A stretch of DNA of 64,000 nucleotides from Halieaceae bacterium (GTDB taxonomy: Bacteria; Pseudomonadota; Gammaproteobacteria; Pseudomonadales; Halieaceae). Below are positions 60,836 through 64,000 of this stretch, piece after piece (positions within the stretch are counted from its first letter, which is position 1; each line of letters begins with the position of its first letter). The notes below the pieces were generated by a model. The model made no database searches. It had not been told where the DNA came from and saw only the letters and a program-made list of their open reading frames with translations. The DNA lies in NCBI GenBank assembly GCA_028280635.1, contig JANQLM010000014.1, positions 1 to 64,000 on the forward strand, given 5' to 3'. The translations under genes and the position numbers were made by a program.

Positions 60836-61209
60836 TGCTGAGGAAGCTGGCTCAGGTACTGGTTCATATCAAAGTAGTCTCGCCAGGCGGTGATCTTGCC
60901 ACCGGCGAGTTCGAAGCTCCCCATCACCCGCAGGGCGATCTGGTGCTCGCCGATCTGGAAGGTATCGGTGCGCTCGTTGAGCACCACGCCATCCGGGCTC
61001 TCGGCCTGGTGGTGCACCGCGAAGGTGACCGCGGTGGGGTCTTTCATGAACATCTCGATCACGCCGCGAATCATGTCCTTGCCCACGTTGGGCGGGTCCA
61101 TGGGTATGTTGTGGTACACCGCATCGTCAGCAAAAAAGCCCATCAGGGCGTCGATGTCCCGGCTGGCCCAGGTGTCACAGAAAGAAGAGATGATGTCGTA
61201 GTTGCTCAC
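60832..61209 (-). CDS. Limonene-1,2-epoxide-hydrolase-like (SnoaL-fold) protein, paralog
   Basis: 125 aa from a GTG at 61209 (VSNYDIISSFCDTWASRD); the track's upstream extension is weak. AVYHNIPM (Tyr, Asn), LNERTDTF (Arg, Asp) and AWRDYFDM (Asp) keep the five active-site residues of limonene-1,2-epoxide hydrolase, as in the paralog at 35237-35632. Coupled translation with the tandem GST-N gene suggests a pair handling epoxides or electrophilic products. A working hydrolase is likely, but the substrate is not known. Confidence 0.85.
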   Translation of the reverse strand: MSNYDIISSFCDTWASRDIDALMGFFADDAVYHNIPMDPPNVGKDMIRGVIEMFMKDPTAVTFAVHHQAESPDGVVLNERTDTFQIGEHQIALRVMGSFELAGGKITAWRDYFDMNQYLSQLPQQ

Positions 61210-61371
61210 GGCGCGGTTCCTGTTATTGCTGTACTTGGGCCAGTGTAACAGCGCAGACCCTGTGCGCGGTGTCACGATTTTGAAGAGTGCTGCGGATCGA
61301 TCTGTTAATAGGTTCTCAATTGAGCACTATTCCAGTGACCGGACCTTGTCGTTGGGGTAGTTTTGATACAT

Positions 61372-63867
61372 ATGGAAACCGATCTTCCCATTAGTGAAGT
61401 CCTGACCCAGATCTCGGGAGTATTTGAGGATCACCTGGACGCGGTGCTGGAAGCCCCCCCGGGCGCCGGCAAAACGACCATTGTGCCCCTGCACCTGCTG
61501 ACCGCGCCGTGGCTGGAGTATCGCAAGATCCTGGTGCTGGAACCCCGGCGCCTGGCGGCCCGTACCGCGGCCCAGCGCATGGCCCAGTTGTTGGGGGAAG
61601 ACGTGGGCGAGACGGTGGGCTACCGCATTCGCCAGGGCACCAAGGTCAGTGCCAACACCCATATTGAAGTGATCACCGAGGGCATCCTCACCCGCATGCT
61701 GCAGGAAGACCCGGCGCTGCCCGGGGTGGCGATGGTGATCTTCGATGAATTCCACGAGCGCCACCTGAATACCGATGTCGGCCTGGCGCTGCTGCTGCAG
61801 GCGCGGGGCCTGTTCCGCGACCCGGACGACCCGCTGCGAATCCTGGTGATGTCGGCCACCCTGGACGGCGTACCGGTGGAAGAGATGCTAAAGGCCCCGG
61901 TGGTCCGTTCACAGGGGCGCCAGCACCCGGTGGAGGTTCACTACGGCGCGCCCCGCAAGCCCGGCGCCTCGATCATTGGCCCGGTGGTGGACACCATCCA
62001 GCGCGTGCTGGCTGACCCGCGCAGTGGCAGCATACTGGTATTCCTGCCGGGCGAGCGGGAGATTCGCGTGGTGGAAGCAGCCCTGCCGGATATGCCCGGC
62101 GTCACGGTGCGGCCCCTGGCGGGCAGCCAGGCGCTTTACAACCAGCAGCTTGCCATCGAACCGGCGCCACTGGGCGACCGCAAGGTGGTGCTGTCCACCA
62201 ACGTGGCGGAATCCTCTCTCACCATTGACGGCATCAAGGTGGTGATCGACTCCGGCCTGGAGCGGGCACCCCAGTACGACCCGGTCACCGGTATGTCGCG
62301 GCTCTATACCCGCCGTATCAGCAAGGCGTCTTCTGCCCAGCGCGCCGGTCGCGCCGGGCGCATGGCGCCCGGTAAATGTTATCGCCTGTGGAGTGAAGCC
62401 CAACAGCGGGAGCTGGTGCAGCAGGCGCCGCCGGAAATCCTGCAGGCGGACCTCAGCCAGATGGCCCTGCAGCTACTGGCCTGGGGTATCGATGACGTGA
62501 ACTCCCTGGACTGGCTCAACAAGCCGCCGGCCGGCGCCTGGGCCCAGGCGCTGGAATTGCTGGAAGGTTTTGACGCGATATCCCGCAGTTCCGGCGGTGC
62601 CTGGGTGGTAACGCGCACCGGCGAACAGATGGCGCGTCTTCCAGTACACCCACGGGTGGCGCATATGATGATTCGCGGCTGCAAGTGGGGCCTGCGTGAG
62701 GAGGCCTGCGCACTGGCGGCCATCATGAGCGAGCGCGACCCGTTCCCGGACCTGGGGGCGGATATTGAGCGCCGGGCGCTGATGGTGCGGGACCGCGAGG
62801 AGTGCCCGCAGGAGCAGCGGCACTGGAAAGTGCGCGCCCAGCGCCAGATGACGTACTACAAGGTGATGTGCCGCGGCCTGCCTACCGGGCGAGAGAATGT
62901 GGCCAATATCGGCGCCCTGATCGCCGAGGCCTACCCGGACCGCATCGCCCGCCGCCGCGGCGAGAGCGGCCATATCTACCAACTGGCCAATGGCCGCGCC
63001 GCGGCGCTGGACCCGTCCGACCCACTCTGCAACGAGGAATGGCTGGCCGTGGCGGAACTGGGGGGGCAGATTGGCGCCGCCCAGGACCGGGTGTGGCTGG
63101 CGGCGCCGCTCAACAAGGGGCTGTTCATGGGTCTGTTGTCGGACTGCATCGAAACTGCCGACCGGGTGGAGTGGGACGATCGCAACGAACGCTTCGTGGC
63201 GGAGCGCCAGCGCCGCATCGGCGCGCTGGTGATGGCCCGCGAGCCGCTCAGGGACATCCCCAGCCGCGCCCACCAGCAGGCACTGCAGGAACTGATGTGG
63301 GCCCGGGGGCTGAACGTGCTGCCCTGGACCGAAGAACTCGAGCAGTGGCGGGCCCGGGTCGGCCTGCTGCACCAGGAGATTGGCGAGCCCTGGCCGGACG
63401 TGTCCAACGAGGCCCTGATGGGCCGGCTCGATGAATGGCTGCTGCCCTACCTGGGAACGGTGAAAAAGCTGGCGGACTTCCAGAAACTGGACCTGCGCAG
63501 CATTCTTACCGCGATGATTCCCTGGCCCCTGCCCAAGGAACTGGAAAAGCTGGCGCCGGAAACCCTGGAGGTGCCTTCCGGCTCAAAGGTGAAGGTGGAC
63601 TACACCCAGGAGCCGCCGGTGCTGGCCGTCAAGCTGCAGGAAATGTTTGGCTGTGAGGAAACACCGGAGATTCTTGGAATCCCCGTGTTGATTCACCTGC
63701 TGTCACCCGCGGGCCGGCCGCTGCAGGTCACCCAGGACCTGGCCAGCTTCTGGCGCAATGGTTACGCCGAGGTGCGCAAGGAAATGCAGGGGCGTTATCC
63801 CAAGCACCCGTGGCCGGAGAACCCGCTGGAGGCGTCACCGACCGGGCGTACCAAGGCGCGCGCCTAG
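61372..63867 (+). CDS. hrpB: ATP-dependent helicase HrpB
   Basis: 831 aa from the ATG at 61372 (METDLPISEVL); a TTG three codons before gives the track's start. EAPPGAGKTTIVPL is the Walker A box, IFDEFHERHLNTD the DEFH motif of HrpB, MSATLDG motif III, and QRAGRAGRMAPGKCYRLW motif VI. The C-terminal HrpB domain ends with FWRNGYAEVRKEMQGRYPKHPWPENP. HrpB is a DExH RNA helicase of unclear role, conserved in gammaproteobacteria. A 10-bp palindrome CTCAATTGAG (61315-61324) lies in its leader. Confidence 0.96.
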   Translation: METDLPISEVLTQISGVFEDHLDAVLEAPPGAGKTTIVPLHLLTAPWLEYRKILVLEPRRLAARTAAQRMAQLLGEDVGETVGYRIRQGTKVSANTHIEVITEGILTRMLQEDPALPGVAMVIFDEFHERHLNTDVGLALLLQARGLFRDPDDPLRILVMSATLDGVPVEEMLKAPVVRSQGRQHPVEVHYGAPRKPGASIIGPVVDTIQRVLADPRSGSILVFLPGEREIRVVEAALPDMPGVTVRPLAGSQALYNQQLAIEPAPLGDRKVVLSTNVAESSLTIDGIKVVIDSGLERAPQYDPVTGMSRLYTRRISKASSAQRAGRAGRMAPGKCYRLWSEAQQRELVQQAPPEILQADLSQMALQLLAWGIDDVNSLDWLNKPPAGAWAQALELLEGFDAISRSSGGAWVVTRTGEQMARLPVHPRVAHMMIRGCKWGLREEACALAAIMSERDPFPDLGADIERRALMVRDREECPQEQRHWKVRAQRQMTYYKVMCRGLPTGRENVANIGALIAEAYPDRIARRRGESGHIYQLANGRAAALDPSDPLCNEEWLAVAELGGQIGAAQDRVWLAAPLNKGLFMGLLSDCIETADRVEWDDRNERFVAERQRRIGALVMAREPLRDIPSRAHQQALQELMWARGLNVLPWTEELEQWRARVGLLHQEIGEPWPDVSNEALMGRLDEWLLPYLGTVKKLADFQKLDLRSILTAMIPWPLPKELEKLAPETLEVPSGSKVKVDYTQEPPVLAVKLQEMFGCEETPEILGIPVLIHLLSPAGRPLQVTQDLASFWRNGYAEVRKEMQGRYPKHPWPENPLEASPTGRTKARA

Positions 63868-63931
63868 TTTCCGGGCCGGCCCGGCGCCCGTCGTATTACA
63901 ATGCGGGCAATTCACTTCCAGAGGATTGCCC

Positions 63932-64000
63932 ATGACCCGCCTTAGCTGGCTTGCACCGCTCACGCTTGCGTTCTTGTTCCCACTGGCCCAGGGGCAGGAT
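63932..64000 (+). CDS. Start of an exported protein (cut by window edge)
   Basis: Only 23 codons lie in the window: MTRLSWLAPLTLAFLFPLAQGQD. This is a classical signal peptide with a cleavage site near AQG-Q, preceded by AGAGGA 8 nt before the ATG. The frame is open to the end of the window. The mature protein is outside, so no function can be given. Confidence 0.7.
   Translation, partial: MTRLSWLAPLTLAFLFPLAQGQD

Overview
The window is a G+C-rich chromosomal segment whose gene content (Cti, YchJ, HrpB, DeaD, RecQ, MAPEG, DUF2789, a VWA protein paired with a sigma factor) fits a marine gammaproteobacterium. Four class I-type P450s, limonene-epoxide-hydrolase-like and SnoaL-like proteins, and KHPLQIVGEGD-type lipoproteins make a member of the Halieaceae (OM60/NOR5) or a close relative likely. 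That placement is inference, because no rRNA or other marker gene is present. No tRNA, rRNA, IS element or CRISPR array was seen.

Layout. 1-8 kb: two paralogous retropepsin-like proteins, small envelope proteins, a Blc lipocalin, a MATE pump, a PepSY protein pair, a VOC protein, a small zinc-ribbon protein and a MAPEG protein. 7.7-8.8 kb shows decay: a frameshifted SDR remnant, an SDR with substituted catalytic residues and a truncated MaoC-like ORF. 8.8-18.6 kb: nucleoside hydrolase, YchJ, DUF1993, a small hydrolase, a nine-copy 22-bp tandem repeat, Cti, a Tat-exported aminotransferase with a TSUP permease, and an MBL/ABA4-like/MBL cluster. 18.7-29.3 kb: a 7TM diguanylate cyclase, a class V aminotransferase, P450 no. 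1, a DUF885 lipoprotein, an outer-membrane barrel with a terminator, a PQQ sugar dehydrogenase and RecQ. 29.4-42.5 kb: convergent large lipoproteins (LRR and beta-propeller), a limonene-epoxide-hydrolase-like protein, DeaD, P450 no. 2 divergent from a SnoaL protein, an MFS transporter fused to zinc ribbons, and a zinc alcohol dehydrogenase.

The outstanding region is about 42.55-49.65 kb, a compact island with visibly more A/T-rich codon use than its flanks. It encodes an AspBHI/MspJI-like (5-methylcytosine-reading) restriction endonuclease, a C5-cytosine methyltransferase, a Mig.MthI-like T:G mismatch glycosylase with the diagnostic Tyr in place of the lyase Lys, and a two-gene operon of a histidine kinase with two GHKL ATPase domains plus a response regulator with an unrecognised output domain. 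I read it as a restriction-modification island with its own mutation-repair enzyme and a two-component module that may sense or gate it. The individual families are known. The combination, and the pairing of a methyl-reading nuclease with a methyltransferase, is the best candidate here for an undescribed system.

49.65-64 kb returns to host-like composition: P450 no. 3 with an ABM monooxygenase, DUF2789, P450 no. 4, an overlapping beta-CASP nuclease/LOG pair, an ECF sigma/VWA pair, a lipoprotein, a tandem GST-N protein overlapping a second limonene-epoxide-hydrolase-like protein, HrpB and the start of an exported protein.
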